Part shown: in pieces, positions 9,364 to 18,046 of the stretch
Layout: each line of letters opens with the position of its first letter
How positions within the stretch are numbered: position 1 is the stretch's first letter
Source of the DNA: an uncultured Lachnospiraceae bacterium
GTDB lineage: Bacteria > Bacillota > Clostridia > Lachnospirales > Lachnospiraceae
NCBI GenBank assembly: GCA_910578555.1
Contig: CAJTPS010000021.1
Location: 1-64,000, forward strand
Direction of reading: 5' to 3'
Length of the DNA stretch: 64,000 nucleotides
Program-made: the position numbers and the translations under genes
Notes under the pieces: generated by a model
The model's input: the letters and a program-made list of their open reading frames with translations, nothing else
Databases searched by the model: none
Told to the model about the DNA's origin: nothing

Positions 9364-9619
9364 CCAGTCCACCATCTTCATTGATCTGAAGTACTTTCTT
9401 CTCTACCTGGTCTATTGTCTCGTTACATTTCTGCAGCAAAAGCATTCCCCTGTTATATTCCTGAAAAGACTGCTCCAGCGTAATCTCTTCCGTTTCCAGA
9501 CGGGCAATCACATCCTCAATCTGCAGGAATGCCTCTTCCAGAGAAAACGATTCTTCCTGTTCACACTGTATCTGCTGTATTTCTTCCTGCTGCACCTGTT
9601 TTCTGCTCTTTCCTGCCAT
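9353..9619 (-). CDS. xseB: Exodeoxyribonuclease VII small subunit
   Basis: The small subunit of the ssDNA exonuclease ExoVII, which binds in several copies to XseA. The core SLEEAFLQIEDVIARLE followed by LEQSFQEYNRGMLLLQKC is characteristic of the family. The 88 residues include a polar, Gln/Glu-rich N-terminal extension of about 25 residues. It lies between xseA and ispA and overlaps ispA, so translation is probably coupled. Confidence 0.93.
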   Translation of the reverse strand: MAGKSRKQVQQEEIQQIQCEQEESFSLEEAFLQIEDVIARLETEEITLEQSFQEYNRGMLLLQKCNETIDQVEKKVLQINEDGGLDEF

Positions 9620-9666
9620 CTTACTGCGCCATCCCTCTTGTTTCTATCCCGTGTCGTGTATTACCT

Positions 9667-10878
9667 TCAGTATCCGGCCGTCTCCCTATGTTTATCCATG
9701 ATCCGCGCCGTCAGTCTTCCGTCCTTCACATATACCGTCAGACAATCGCCCACCGCAACCTGGTCAACGGAAGTCACTGTCTGTCCTCCTGCATCCGCCG
9801 TGTAGGCATATCCCTGATTCAGTTTATCCAGCGGAGAAAGTCCTTTCATCTGCTGCACATAAAGTTCCAGTCTGTGCCGGCTGTCACGCAGCCGGTTCTC
9901 CATGGCGCTCTGTAAATGCTCCTCCAGCGACAATACCTGTGTTCTTTTCGTCCGAATCCTGTTGACCGGACTCAGATAATGCAGTCTGACTCCATAGTGT
10001 TCCGCCGCCTGCCGATAGCGGCTGATCACCCGCCGGAACATATGCTGTAATGTATATGCGTACTCCGCAAGCTTGTCCTGCAACTGCTCCACATCGCAGA
10101 CTGCCAGTTCCGCTGCCGCCGACGGCGTCGGTGCACGCAGATCCGCCACGAAATCTGCAATCGTCGTATCCGTCTCATGTCCCACCGCCGAGATAATCGG
10201 TATACTGCAGTCAAAGATCGCCTGCGCCACGGCTTCTTCATTGAATGCCCATAAATCTTCTATGGAACCGCCGCCTCTGCCGACAATCATTGTGTCTACA
10301 CCCATCCGCTCCAGGGCATGAATCCCGCTCACGATACTTGGGACTGCCGCCTCTCCCTGCACAATCGCCGGATACAGGATAATCTGTACATAAGGATTTC
10401 GCCTGCCCGCAATATTGATGATATCGCGTACTGCCGCTCCCGTGACTGCTGTCACAACTCCCAACGTCCGGATATATTTCGGAATCGGCTGCTTATACTG
10501 TGCCGCAAACATCCCGCGCTCTTCCAACTCCCGCTTCAGCTGCTCATACCGCTCATAAAGCTGTCCTGCGCCATCCAGTCTAATCTCTCTGGCGTAAAGC
10601 TGATATTTACCGTCACGCTCATAGACATCCACGCTGCCGCTCACTACAACCTGCTGTCCCTCTGTCATCCGAAAAGCCAGTCCTCTGCGGTTTGCAGCAA
10701 ACATAACACACGCTATTGTTCCTTTTGCATCCTTTAATGTAAAATAAATATGTCCAGAGGAATGATATTTGCAGTTACTGATCTCGCCCTTAACCATGAT
10801 CGACTGCAGCATATAGTCCTGCGTGAACATATTTTTGATGTAAGAATTTACCTGTGCAACTGTGTATACATTCTGCAT
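9667..10878 (-). CDS. xseA: Exodeoxyribonuclease VII large subunit
   Basis: The catalytic subunit of ExoVII. An N-terminal OB-fold covers about residues 5-100 (VKGEISNCKYHSSGHIYFTLKD in part). The nuclease core contains the family signatures GRGGGSIEDLWAFNEE and SAVGHETDTTIADFVAD. A coiled-coil C-terminal half follows. A GTG at 10893 extends the frame, but AGGTGG placed before the ATG at 10878 fits better. It starts about 15 bases after nusB and precedes xseB. Confidence 0.96.
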   Translation of the reverse strand: MQNVYTVAQVNSYIKNMFTQDYMLQSIMVKGEISNCKYHSSGHIYFTLKDAKGTIACVMFAANRRGLAFRMTEGQQVVVSGSVDVYERDGKYQLYAREIRLDGAGQLYERYEQLKRELEERGMFAAQYKQPIPKYIRTLGVVTAVTGAAVRDIINIAGRRNPYVQIILYPAIVQGEAAVPSIVSGIHALERMGVDTMIVGRGGGSIEDLWAFNEEAVAQAIFDCSIPIISAVGHETDTTIADFVADLRAPTPSAAAELAVCDVEQLQDKLAEYAYTLQHMFRRVISRYRQAAEHYGVRLHYLSPVNRIRTKRTQVLSLEEHLQSAMENRLRDSRHRLELYVQQMKGLSPLDKLNQGYAYTADAGGQTVTSVDQVAVGDCLTVYVKDGRLTARIMDKHRETAGY

Positions 10879-10893
10879 ACCGACACCGTCCAC

Positions 10894-11289
10894 CTATGCA
10901 AATTTGGCCAGAACGCCATTGACGAATCCGGAAGATGCATCCTGTCCGAATTTCTTGGCAAGCTCCACCGCCTCATTGATTGCAACGCCTGTAGGTACGG
11001 AATCATCATAATGAATCTCATAGACCGCCAGTCTTAATATCGTCAGATCCACTTTGCTCATTCTGACCGTACTCCAGCCTTCTGCCTTCTCATTCAGCTG
11101 CGCATCTATTTCATCAAGCTTCTGCTGAATTTTGTGGTATTTGTCTAAAATATAATCGGCATCTTTATCCTGCGCGGCATCCTCGTCCTCAAAAAACAAA
11201 CGCTCCTGTTCCGTCATCTCTTCTATACTGTTAAATTCTATGCGAAACAACAATTTGAATATCTGTTCCCGCAATTCTCTTCTGCTCAT
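10894..11289 (-). CDS. nusB: Transcription antitermination protein NusB
   Basis: A small all-helical RNA-binding protein that works with NusE (S10) in antitermination of rRNA transcription. The N-terminal SRRELREQIFKLLFRIEF and C-terminal PTGVAINEAVELAKKF signatures match the family. AGGAGC lies six bases before the ATG at 11289, so the upstream frame start at 11325 is rejected. The 131 residues fit the family. It follows the Asp23-like gene, as in many Clostridia. Confidence 0.95.
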   Translation of the reverse strand: MSRRELREQIFKLLFRIEFNSIEEMTEQERLFFEDEDAAQDKDADYILDKYHKIQQKLDEIDAQLNEKAEGWSTVRMSKVDLTILRLAVYEIHYDDSVPTGVAINEAVELAKKFGQDASSGFVNGVLAKFA

Positions 11290-11342
11290 AATAGCTCCTG
11301 TTTTCGTGTAACGCCTATCCGCCACGTTTTATCGTATACGTC

Positions 11343-11732
11343 TTATGAATGCACTACATTAATACCGGCTATGCGGATGTTGACATCCGTTACATCCAGT
11401 CCCGTCATATTCTCAATAGCATTCTTAACTTTATTCTGAACACGCTGGCAAGTCGCCGGAATATTGAATCCGTACTCCATGGTAATGGCAAGCTCCACTT
11501 TAACTTTCTTATTAAAAATCTCCACTCTGACACCCTTGGCAAGTCCTTTGACACCGACCCGGCTCAGGAGTTCATTCGCCATATTACCATTCATCGCTGC
11601 GACACCGTCCACTTCCGTCGCTGCGAGCGCAGCGATCATTGCCACCACATCATCCGCGATCTTAACAGTTCCGAATTTCTCGTCCTCCTGCAGTACATAG
11701 GTGTTCTTAGCTGATTCCTGTTCCATATTCAT
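11343..11732 (-). CDS. Asp23/Gls24-family protein (YqhY-like)
   Basis: A member of the Asp23/Gls24 family, whose members are linked to envelope stress and, for the YqhY group, to fatty-acid metabolism. The core from FGTVKIADDVVAMIAALAA to MEYGFNIPATCQRVQNKV spans nearly the whole 129 residues. The open frame extends 29 codons upstream into a repeat region, but the ATG at 11732 follows GAAAGGCG and matches the family start. It sits directly upstream of nusB, the usual place for YqhY-type genes. The 5' leader contains two copies of a 23-bp repeat (11803-11851). Confidence 0.9.
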   Translation of the reverse strand: MNMEQESAKNTYVLQEDEKFGTVKIADDVVAMIAALAATEVDGVAAMNGNMANELLSRVGVKGLAKGVRVEIFNKKVKVELAITMEYGFNIPATCQRVQNKVKNAIENMTGLDVTDVNIRIAGINVVHS

Positions 11733-11802
11733 CTTCCACGCCTTTCTTTCATTTGGGTCTAGTATATCAAAAATTATCATTTTTGCATAGTCCAATTCCC
11801 TG

Positions 11803-11884
11803 AAGTAAATTTGTTCCAAATTAACTTCAAGTAAATTTGTTCCAAATTAACCTCTCGAGCTTTGCTTCGCAAACTCGTATTTCG
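11803..11884 (-). repeat. Hairpin repeat of the RVREAKL family, with a duplicated part
   Basis: A 23-bp unit occurs twice at a 26-bp period (11803-11825 and 11829-11851), each carrying the hairpin AATTTG-loop-CAAATT. Next to it lies a hairpin TTTGC-TTC-GCAAA (11861-11873). Read on the minus strand, the block encodes RVCEAKLERLIWNKFT, which resembles the peptide encoded by the repeats at 13096-13137 and 52603-52715. The stem sequences differ between loci but stay paired. It sits between the transglutaminase lipoprotein stop and the Asp23 start. Confidence 0.7.
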
Positions 11885-11900
11885 CATGTCGGTTCTTCTT

Positions 11901-13076
11901 CTAAAGCCAAAAACTCATACTGTATTGCTTCTCATCGTCCGAATAAGACACCACCCCGTCAGGACAATCCAGATAGCGGAAGATTCCCTGATTCGCGATC
12001 AGTGCCTCCTCCATCTGTCCGTACACTTCGTGATTGGCACATTTTAAAGTCACATAGGCGCTTCCCTTCTCATACTCTTCCCGAAAGATCCGTTCGATCT
12101 GTTCCTCATTCCACTCCGTAAAATAAAGTCCTTCCCTCACATAATAGTTATCCTCCATGGAATCGCACAGCGGCAGTTCCACTACGTTATCAAGCGTATG
12201 CGTCAGATTCATCTGCGAGGTAGTTACACACAAATAATCATAATTTATCGTCGGAATCTTCTCAACCGGATATCCTGCCGCGCCGCCTACCGCCTGATAG
12301 GATGCGTCTCCCCAGGTCGTATCTACATAGTAGTAACTTCCGTCTATCTCTACAAGGTTCCATGCATGTCCCTCACCGCCGATCACACGTCCCAGAACAA
12401 GCGTCGATGAGATCCCTGCCTCGTCCAGAAGATACTGTGTAGCCTTGGCATATCCCTGGCAGACTGATCTGCCCTCTATAAACACCGAGCAAATATTCTG
12501 GTTGTTCTCCGCCTGAGCGTCATATTCCGTATGGTGGATCAGGTATTCATATATATACTTCACCTTTGTATAGTCATCCGCATTCTCGGGCATACCCGCA
12601 AGGCATTGGTTTACATAAATATCTATCTGTTTCTGCTTTTGGTCAATCTCCTCCTGACTGAACCGATACGTCCCCGTAAACGTAATTTTCTTTAGAATAT
12701 CGCCCAGCGTATATTCTGTATAGGTATATCCGTCCACGTAGAAAATCTCCGGATGGTCATTCAGCACACACTGAAAAACATGGGCAATCTCTTCCTTATT
12801 ACAACTGGAAAGTTTCACATCTTCTTCAAACTGTGTCAGTGCATCCCGGATTTCCAGATAGAGCTGTTGTTCCTCCTCCGACAGCATACCGTAAGCATAC
12901 CCGTTCTCCTGCTCCCGTCTGATCACCTGCTCCGCCGGCTCGCTCTCCTCTTGCTGCGCTCCAAGACTTTTCTGTTTATACAGATCGCTCCTCTGACGAG
13001 GAAGCGTCTGCCATGCATAAGCCAGACACCCTGTAAGTATCAACATTCCCGTCAATAATATACCCGTTCTCTTCAT
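11901..13076 (-). CDS. Transglutaminase-like domain lipoprotein
   Basis: A secreted, probably lipid-anchored protein with a transglutaminase/protease-like fold. With the ATG at 13076 it has 391 residues, a signal peptide and a lipobox LTGC with the cysteine at about residue 17. The triad-like residues are visible: Cys in GRSVCQGYA, His in GEGHAWNLVEI and Asp in YYVDTTWGD. These match transglutaminase-like peptidase or peptide-crosslinking enzymes. GAGGGTGAG precedes the ATG; the frame could also begin at a GTG at 13082. The substrate is unknown, and a role at the cell surface is inferred from the signal. It lies between prfC and the Asp23 gene, flanked on both sides by hairpin repeats of one family. 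Confidence 0.85.
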   Translation of the reverse strand: MKRTGILLTGMLILTGCLAYAWQTLPRQRSDLYKQKSLGAQQEESEPAEQVIRREQENGYAYGMLSEEEQQLYLEIRDALTQFEEDVKLSSCNKEEIAHVFQCVLNDHPEIFYVDGYTYTEYTLGDILKKITFTGTYRFSQEEIDQKQKQIDIYVNQCLAGMPENADDYTKVKYIYEYLIHHTEYDAQAENNQNICSVFIEGRSVCQGYAKATQYLLDEAGISSTLVLGRVIGGEGHAWNLVEIDGSYYYVDTTWGDASYQAVGGAAGYPVEKIPTINYDYLCVTTSQMNLTHTLDNVVELPLCDSMEDNYYVREGLYFTEWNEEQIERIFREEYEKGSAYVTLKCANHEVYGQMEEALIANQGIFRYLDCPDGVVSYSDDEKQYSMSFWL

Positions 13077-13095
13077 ATGCACTCACCCTCATCAT

Positions 13096-13137
13096 CAATC
13101 GGGCAGACCCGATTGCCAGATCCGCTCCGCGGACTCG
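13096..13137 (-). repeat. Hairpin repeat of the RVREAKL family (copy 2)
   Basis: Two adjacent perfect hairpins: AATCGGG-CAGA-CCCGATT (13097-13114) and TCCGC-TCC-GCGGA (13121-13133). The minus strand reads FRVRGADLAIGSARL, related to the peptide from the repeats at 52.6 kb (FRVREAKLAKLIAKRF). It lies between prfC and the transglutaminase lipoprotein gene, just upstream of that gene's ribosome binding site. Confidence 0.65.
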
Positions 13138-13164
13138 AAATATACCGAATTAATTCCTATATTG

Positions 13165-14757
13165 CTAGTTTCTTCCGAACTCTGACAGGATCAGCCCTTC
13201 GTTTCGATCAACGGTCATTCCGATGCTCCACTGGTTAATAAACAGAAGCAGCGGATTATCTTTCAGATCTTTAATCTTCTTCATATCAGAAGTTCCCGTC
13301 AGCTTATCAAGATCAATCTCCTTATTCTCTATCCAGCGGATATGTTCATAAGGAAGATTCTCAAGCTTGATTTCCACATTATACTCATTTTCCAGACGAT
13401 ATTTTAATACATCAAACTGCAGTACGCCTACCACGCCGACGATAATCTCTTCCATACCCGTATTATATTCCTGAAATATCTGTATGGCGCCTTCCTGTGC
13501 GATCTGTGTGATTCCCTTCACGAACTGCTTTCTTTTCATCGTGTCGATCTGCCTTACTCTTGCAAAATGCTCCGGTGCAAAAGTCGGGATGCCTTCATAC
13601 TCAAACTGTTCCTTCGGCATACAAATCGTATCCCCGATCGCAAAGATACCCGGATCAAATACACCAATAATATCTCCGGCGTATGCCGCATTCAGTATCT
13701 TACGCTCGTCCGCCATAATCTGCTGCGGCTGCGACAGGCGCATGACCTTACCGCCCTGCACATGCTTCACTTCGGCACCGGCATCAAACCTGCCGGAACA
13801 AATGCGCATAAATGCTACCCTGTCCCGATGCGCCTTATTCATGTTCGCCTGAATTTTAAAAACAAATGCCGAGAAATCATGCTCCACAGGATCAATCAAA
13901 CCGATATCAGCCCTGCGCGGAAGCGGCGTTGTCGTCATTGCCAGGAAATGCTGCAGAAATATCTCCACACCGAAATTTGTAAGCGCCGACCCGAAAAACA
14001 CCGGCGTCAGATCGCCTGCCTGTATCCGTTCCAGGTCATACTCTGCACTTGCGCCATCCAGAAGTTCTATCTCATCAAACAATTGAGACTTATATTCCTC
14101 TCCGATATGTGCCGTCAATGCAGCCTCATCCGCAACCGGAATCCGGGTGGCATGTCCCTCTCTCGTTCCCTTCTCGGTATCCGAATAAGTGATCACACAT
14201 TTGCTTTCGCGCTCATATACGCCCTTAAACCCTTTACCGGAACCGATCGGCCAGTTGATGGGACATGTAGCGATCCCCAGTTCCTTCTCGATCTCATCCA
14301 ATAATGTGAATGTATCGTTGGCATCCCTGTCCATCTTATTAATAAAAGTGAAAATCGGAATATGACGCATGACACATACCTTGAACAGTTTTCTCGTCTG
14401 CGCCTCCACACCCTTCGATGCATCAATCACCATGACTGCAGAATCCGCCGCCATCAGCGTCCTGTAAGTATCTTCCGAGAAGTCCTGATGTCCCGGCGTG
14501 TCCAGAATATTAATACAAAACCCGTCATATTCAAACTGCAATACGGAAGATGTGACTGAAATACCTCTCTCCTTCTCTATCTCCATCCAGTCGGAAACCG
14601 CATGTCTGGCGGTCGCTTTCCCTTTTACGCTGCCCGCCAGATTAATAGCTCCCCCGTACAGCAGGAATTTCTCCGTCAGAGTCGTCTTACCCGCATCCGG
14701 ATGCGATATGATCGCAAAAGTTCTTCTTTTGTTTATCTCGTCCGCATAGTTGCCCAC
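13165..14757 (-). CDS. prfC: Peptide chain release factor 3
   Basis: A translational GTPase that recycles release factors 1 and 2 from the ribosome. The G1 motif HPDAGKTT, G2 region KERGISVTSS, G3 DTPGH and G4 NKMD are all visible in the first 160 residues. They are followed by the EF-G-like domain II and a C-terminal domain with VGVVGVLQFDVL, typical of RF3. The length of 530 residues is normal. It starts at a GTG with GGAGG eight bases upstream. It lies just downstream of deoB. Confidence 0.96.
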   Translation of the reverse strand: MGNYADEINKRRTFAIISHPDAGKTTLTEKFLLYGGAINLAGSVKGKATARHAVSDWMEIEKERGISVTSSVLQFEYDGFCINILDTPGHQDFSEDTYRTLMAADSAVMVIDASKGVEAQTRKLFKVCVMRHIPIFTFINKMDRDANDTFTLLDEIEKELGIATCPINWPIGSGKGFKGVYERESKCVITYSDTEKGTREGHATRIPVADEAALTAHIGEEYKSQLFDEIELLDGASAEYDLERIQAGDLTPVFFGSALTNFGVEIFLQHFLAMTTTPLPRRADIGLIDPVEHDFSAFVFKIQANMNKAHRDRVAFMRICSGRFDAGAEVKHVQGGKVMRLSQPQQIMADERKILNAAYAGDIIGVFDPGIFAIGDTICMPKEQFEYEGIPTFAPEHFARVRQIDTMKRKQFVKGITQIAQEGAIQIFQEYNTGMEEIIVGVVGVLQFDVLKYRLENEYNVEIKLENLPYEHIRWIENKEIDLDKLTGTSDMKKIKDLKDNPLLLFINQWSIGMTVDRNEGLILSEFGRN

Positions 14758-14775
14758 GTTTTTATCCTCCAGATT

Positions 14776-15927
14776 CTATAGCATAGATGTACCGGCAAAC
14801 TCCGGTTGTATCCCGAAATAATCGAGTACCGTTGCCCCGATATCCGCAAATGTATCCCTCGTACCGACATTACCGGGCACCACACCCGGTCCATACATAA
14901 TGAACGGCGTATGCTCTCTGGAATGATCCGTCGATACGGTATATCCCGGATCACATCCGTGATCAGCCGTGATCATCAGGATGTCCTCCTCCCGAAGCAG
15001 TTCCAGCATCATGGGCAGTTTGTTGTCAAAATCGGTAAGCGCCGCGGCATACCCGTCAATATCATTGCGGTGGCCGTACAGCATATCATAATCTACCAGG
15101 TTAACAAAGCACAAACCTTCAAAATCCCGCTTCATATACGCAATCGTTCTCTCAATCCCTTCTGCGTTGCCTTTGGTATATACATATTCTGTAATCCCTC
15201 TGCCGGCAAAGATATCCTTGATCTTGCCCACGGAGATCACATCCTTTCCCGCTGCTTTCAGCTGATCCAGCATGGTAACTGCAGGCGGATCCAATGAGAA
15301 GTCATGCCGCCCGGATGTTCTGGTATAGCTGCCGCTTGTACCGACAAACGGTCTTGCAATCACACGCCCGACGCCATGTCTGCCCCGCAGAATATCTCTC
15401 GCAATCTTACAATATTCATAGAGTGTCTCTACCGGAACGACATCTTCATGGGCCGCGATCTGAAATACGCTGTCGGCCGAAGTATAAACGATCAGTTTGC
15501 CGCTGCTTACATGTTCGTCACCGTAGTCTTTGATCACTTCCGTGCCGGAATACGGTCTGTTACACAGCACACCCCTGCCCGTCGCCTTACTGAACTGCTC
15601 CAGAATCTCGTCAGGGAATCCATTCGGATAAGTAGGCAGCGGCTGCTTCGATAAAACACCCGCAATCTCCCAGTGCCCTATTGTAGTATCTTTGCCTTTT
15701 GATGCCTCTCTCATACGTGCAATTCTGGCTGTCGGCGCCGACACTTTCCCGCCGCACTCCACGCCGTCAATATTAAAAAGTCCCATCCTGCCCATGTTCG
15801 GCATATCAAACTTTGCACTGGAAGCCACGGAATGGAGCGTGTTGGTGCCCTTATCGCCATATTCGGCGGCATCCTCCATCTCTCCGATCCCGAAGCTGTC
15901 CAATACAATCAAAAATATTCTTTTCAT
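14776..15927 (-). CDS. deoB: Phosphopentomutase
   Basis: Interconverts (deoxy)ribose 1-phosphate and 5-phosphate in nucleoside salvage. It belongs to the alkaline-phosphatase superfamily, with metal-binding residues in VLDSFGIGEM near the start and TADHGCDPG plus STDHSREHTP near the end. The 383 residues are typical. The frame extends 23 codons further upstream, but families start at MKRIFLIVLDSFG and GGAGGCGAAGAG lies upstream of the ATG at 15927. It is downstream of spoIIIAH, an arrangement I do not read as functional coupling. Confidence 0.96.
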   Translation of the reverse strand: MKRIFLIVLDSFGIGEMEDAAEYGDKGTNTLHSVASSAKFDMPNMGRMGLFNIDGVECGGKVSAPTARIARMREASKGKDTTIGHWEIAGVLSKQPLPTYPNGFPDEILEQFSKATGRGVLCNRPYSGTEVIKDYGDEHVSSGKLIVYTSADSVFQIAAHEDVVPVETLYEYCKIARDILRGRHGVGRVIARPFVGTSGSYTRTSGRHDFSLDPPAVTMLDQLKAAGKDVISVGKIKDIFAGRGITEYVYTKGNAEGIERTIAYMKRDFEGLCFVNLVDYDMLYGHRNDIDGYAAALTDFDNKLPMMLELLREEDILMITADHGCDPGYTVSTDHSREHTPFIMYGPGVVPGNVGTRDTFADIGATVLDYFGIQPEFAGTSML

Positions 15928-15996
15928 TCTCAGCTCTTCGCCTCCGTATTTTAAAATATGCGCGTATAGTATACCATATATTTCCCGATCGTGCAC

Positions 15997-16713
15997 TTAA
16001 TTTGAATTGACGGTACTGATCACCACCGATTCCGCGCTGACGCCGGTCTTACGGATCACGATGTCTTCGATCTGTGCCCGCTGCGCCTCCGTCAGTTCCG
16101 CTGTATTGACAACCACATCCACACTGTCGCCGTCTATGCTGACGATCGCATCGTCAAATCCCTTTGCTTCCAGCAGAATCTCTGCCGCCGTCTCTTTCTC
16201 CGCAACATCCGTCATGGAAATCATGCTGTTTACCGCTTCCTGCTTCTGTGTTTCGCTGATATTTGCATTGTTGATAATCTCTAAAAGTGTTTCTTTGTTC
16301 TGCGCACGCGTCTGTTCTTTCTGCAATTTTGCACCGGAAAGTCCCGCTACAGTACCGGAAGAGGTAAACACCGCTTCTCCCGGAACGTCTTCCATCTGTT
16401 CTTCCGCCAATGCCTCTGCAAGTTCTTCGTCCACACCGCCGTTCTCCGCCATCGTTACGTCCGTATCCAGGCTCTTGATCTCTCCGGAAGCCTGCTCAAT
16501 ATCCTCCTCCGACAGATCCGTAAATGCCGCGTAATCAGACTCATCACTTCCGAGTGCCAGATTACCCATGTCGTCAGTGGTAATTTCACCGTTAACTGAC
16601 ATTATGTCCTCTTCCGTTACTTTTGTTCCCGCAAAATTCAGGTAGCCTGCTACGGCGATCATGATTGCAAGCGCCGTGATCATCATCTGGTTCTTCTTGA
16701 TCATATTTTTCAA
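15997..16713 (-). CDS. spoIIIAH: Stage III sporulation protein AH
   Basis: The mother-cell half of the SpoIIQ-SpoIIIAH channel that links mother cell and forespore during engulfment. One N-terminal membrane segment (about residues 11-28) is followed by a low-complexity acidic linker. The C-terminal YscJ/FliF-like ring-building domain contains KQEAVNSMISMTDVAEKE. The frame starts at a TTG preceded by AAAGGGGAG; an ATG at 16704 is the alternative. It is the last gene of the spoIIIA operon. Confidence 0.93.
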   Translation of the reverse strand: MKNMIKKNQMMITALAIMIAVAGYLNFAGTKVTEEDIMSVNGEITTDDMGNLALGSDESDYAAFTDLSEEDIEQASGEIKSLDTDVTMAENGGVDEELAEALAEEQMEDVPGEAVFTSSGTVAGLSGAKLQKEQTRAQNKETLLEIINNANISETQKQEAVNSMISMTDVAEKETAAEILLEAKGFDDAIVSIDGDSVDVVVNTAELTEAQRAQIEDIVIRKTGVSAESVVISTVNSN

Positions 16714-16735
16714 TTTTTTCTCCCCTTTACACTGA

Positions 16736-17362
16736 TTATTTTTTCATCTTTACTATTTTTATCTTATTCGCTTCGATATCAAATAATACCTGAATTGCCT
16801 CTATTATATTTTCTTGTACACTCTGCGACCCGGCCCCCTGTGCAATCACAACGACACCCTCCACCGCCGGCGGTATCGTCATGATCACATACGGCACGTT
16901 CTGACCGTTTACGTCCGTCGTATAGATCGTACTCTTCTCAACCCTGCTCTCCCCGATGATACGACTGCCACCCGCCGAATCAGTTTCCGTCGTATCGGAA
17001 TAAGTCTCGGGACCGTCCTTCTCAACAATCTTGTGCTCGGACTCTCGCAATGTAATCAGCACCCTGACATGACCGACGCCGTCCACATACCTGAGTGTAT
17101 CTTCCAGCCGCTCCTCCCAATACTCTGCATAATCATCCGCCCCGCTCCCGGTCCGAACCTCCGCTCCCGTTTCATCTGCTGCTGTATGATTTCCGATTGT
17201 ACCACCTGTTCTGTCCGTTATACCGGACTTTATCGTTTTCGGTTGTGACGGTATTGCGATTATACATAGAAGGACTCCCACCAGAATCATAATCAGACAT
17301 TGATCTTTTCTGAGTTTTTTTCCGCCTGTCAGCTTCTCGATCAATTTCCTGCTATTCTCCAA
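16736..17362 (-). CDS. spoIIIAG: Stage III sporulation protein AG
   Basis: A ring-forming membrane protein of the SpoIIIA feeding-tube complex. One membrane segment (about residues 21-40) is followed by an extracytoplasmic YscJ/FliF-like domain with YVDGVGHVRVLITL and IVVIAQGAG-type motifs. The first codon is a TTG that overlaps the end of spoIIIAF, suggesting coupling. The 208 residues fit the family. Confidence 0.92.
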   Translation of the reverse strand: MENSRKLIEKLTGGKKLRKDQCLIMILVGVLLCIIAIPSQPKTIKSGITDRTGGTIGNHTAADETGAEVRTGSGADDYAEYWEERLEDTLRYVDGVGHVRVLITLRESEHKIVEKDGPETYSDTTETDSAGGSRIIGESRVEKSTIYTTDVNGQNVPYVIMTIPPAVEGVVVIAQGAGSQSVQENIIEAIQVLFDIEANKIKIVKMKK

Positions 17363-18038
17363 GATATAACACCTCCACTCTGTCCTCGGCTATCCCCAGT
17401 GTCTGCGCAAAAACCTCTTTCAACTCCTGTATGCTGTCGCCAGCCCCGCCGGTCCCGGTCTTCTCCGGATCCCCATTGTCTCCCACAACGATCTCATTGA
17501 TCCGAATCAGTCCCGCTTCATCCGTTTCCGGCAAACCGTCCTCATCCCCCGCAGCCTTCTCATTTCCGTCTTCCTGCATACTGATCCTGCTCCCGCCGGA
17601 CTTCCGTACCGTAATCCGCACACGCTCAAAAACCAGTTCCTCCCCGCTCCCCGTACCCGCCGCTTCGCCGCTCCTTCCCAGATCAATCGTCACTTCTGTA
17701 ACCTGCTCACCGCGTTCTGAAATCCTGTCGTTAAGCCTGCTCCTGATTTCCTCCTCGATTTGCTGTATCACTGCCGCCTGCGTGGAATCCGTCACATAAG
17801 ACGTCTGATATCCTGCTTCGCTTCTCTCCATGATCTGCTCCATTATCCTCGCCGCTTCCTCCTGCCATCTTGCGGCTATGTTATCAGAATCAGATACAAA
17901 CGGTCTGACAAACAGCAAAAGGACTATAACACCCGATATTATTTTCATATATTTCTCGTAATGCCGCCCGGCTGCAAAATGCATTACCGTCTGCGCGATA
18001 ATCATAAACATCCCGATCTGTCTGATATTCTCCAGCAT
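17352..18038 (-). CDS. spoIIIAF: Stage III sporulation protein AF
   Basis: A membrane component of the SpoIIIA complex. With the start at 18038 (MLENIRQIGMFMI) it has 228 residues. Two closely spaced N-terminal membrane segments around residues 8-20 and 34-50 precede a long soluble C-terminal part rich in Glu and Gly. The frame extends 42 codons upstream into spoIIIAE, but that part has no homology character, and the chosen ATG lies eight bases after the spoIIIAE stop. Confidence 0.9.
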   Translation of the reverse strand: MLENIRQIGMFMIIAQTVMHFAAGRHYEKYMKIISGVIVLLLFVRPFVSDSDNIAARWQEEAARIMEQIMERSEAGYQTSYVTDSTQAAVIQQIEEEIRSRLNDRISERGEQVTEVTIDLGRSGEAAGTGSGEELVFERVRITVRKSGGSRISMQEDGNEKAAGDEDGLPETDEAGLIRINEIVVGDNGDPEKTGTGGAGDSIQELKEVFAQTLGIAEDRVEVLYLGE

Positions 18039-18046
18039 GCTTATCT

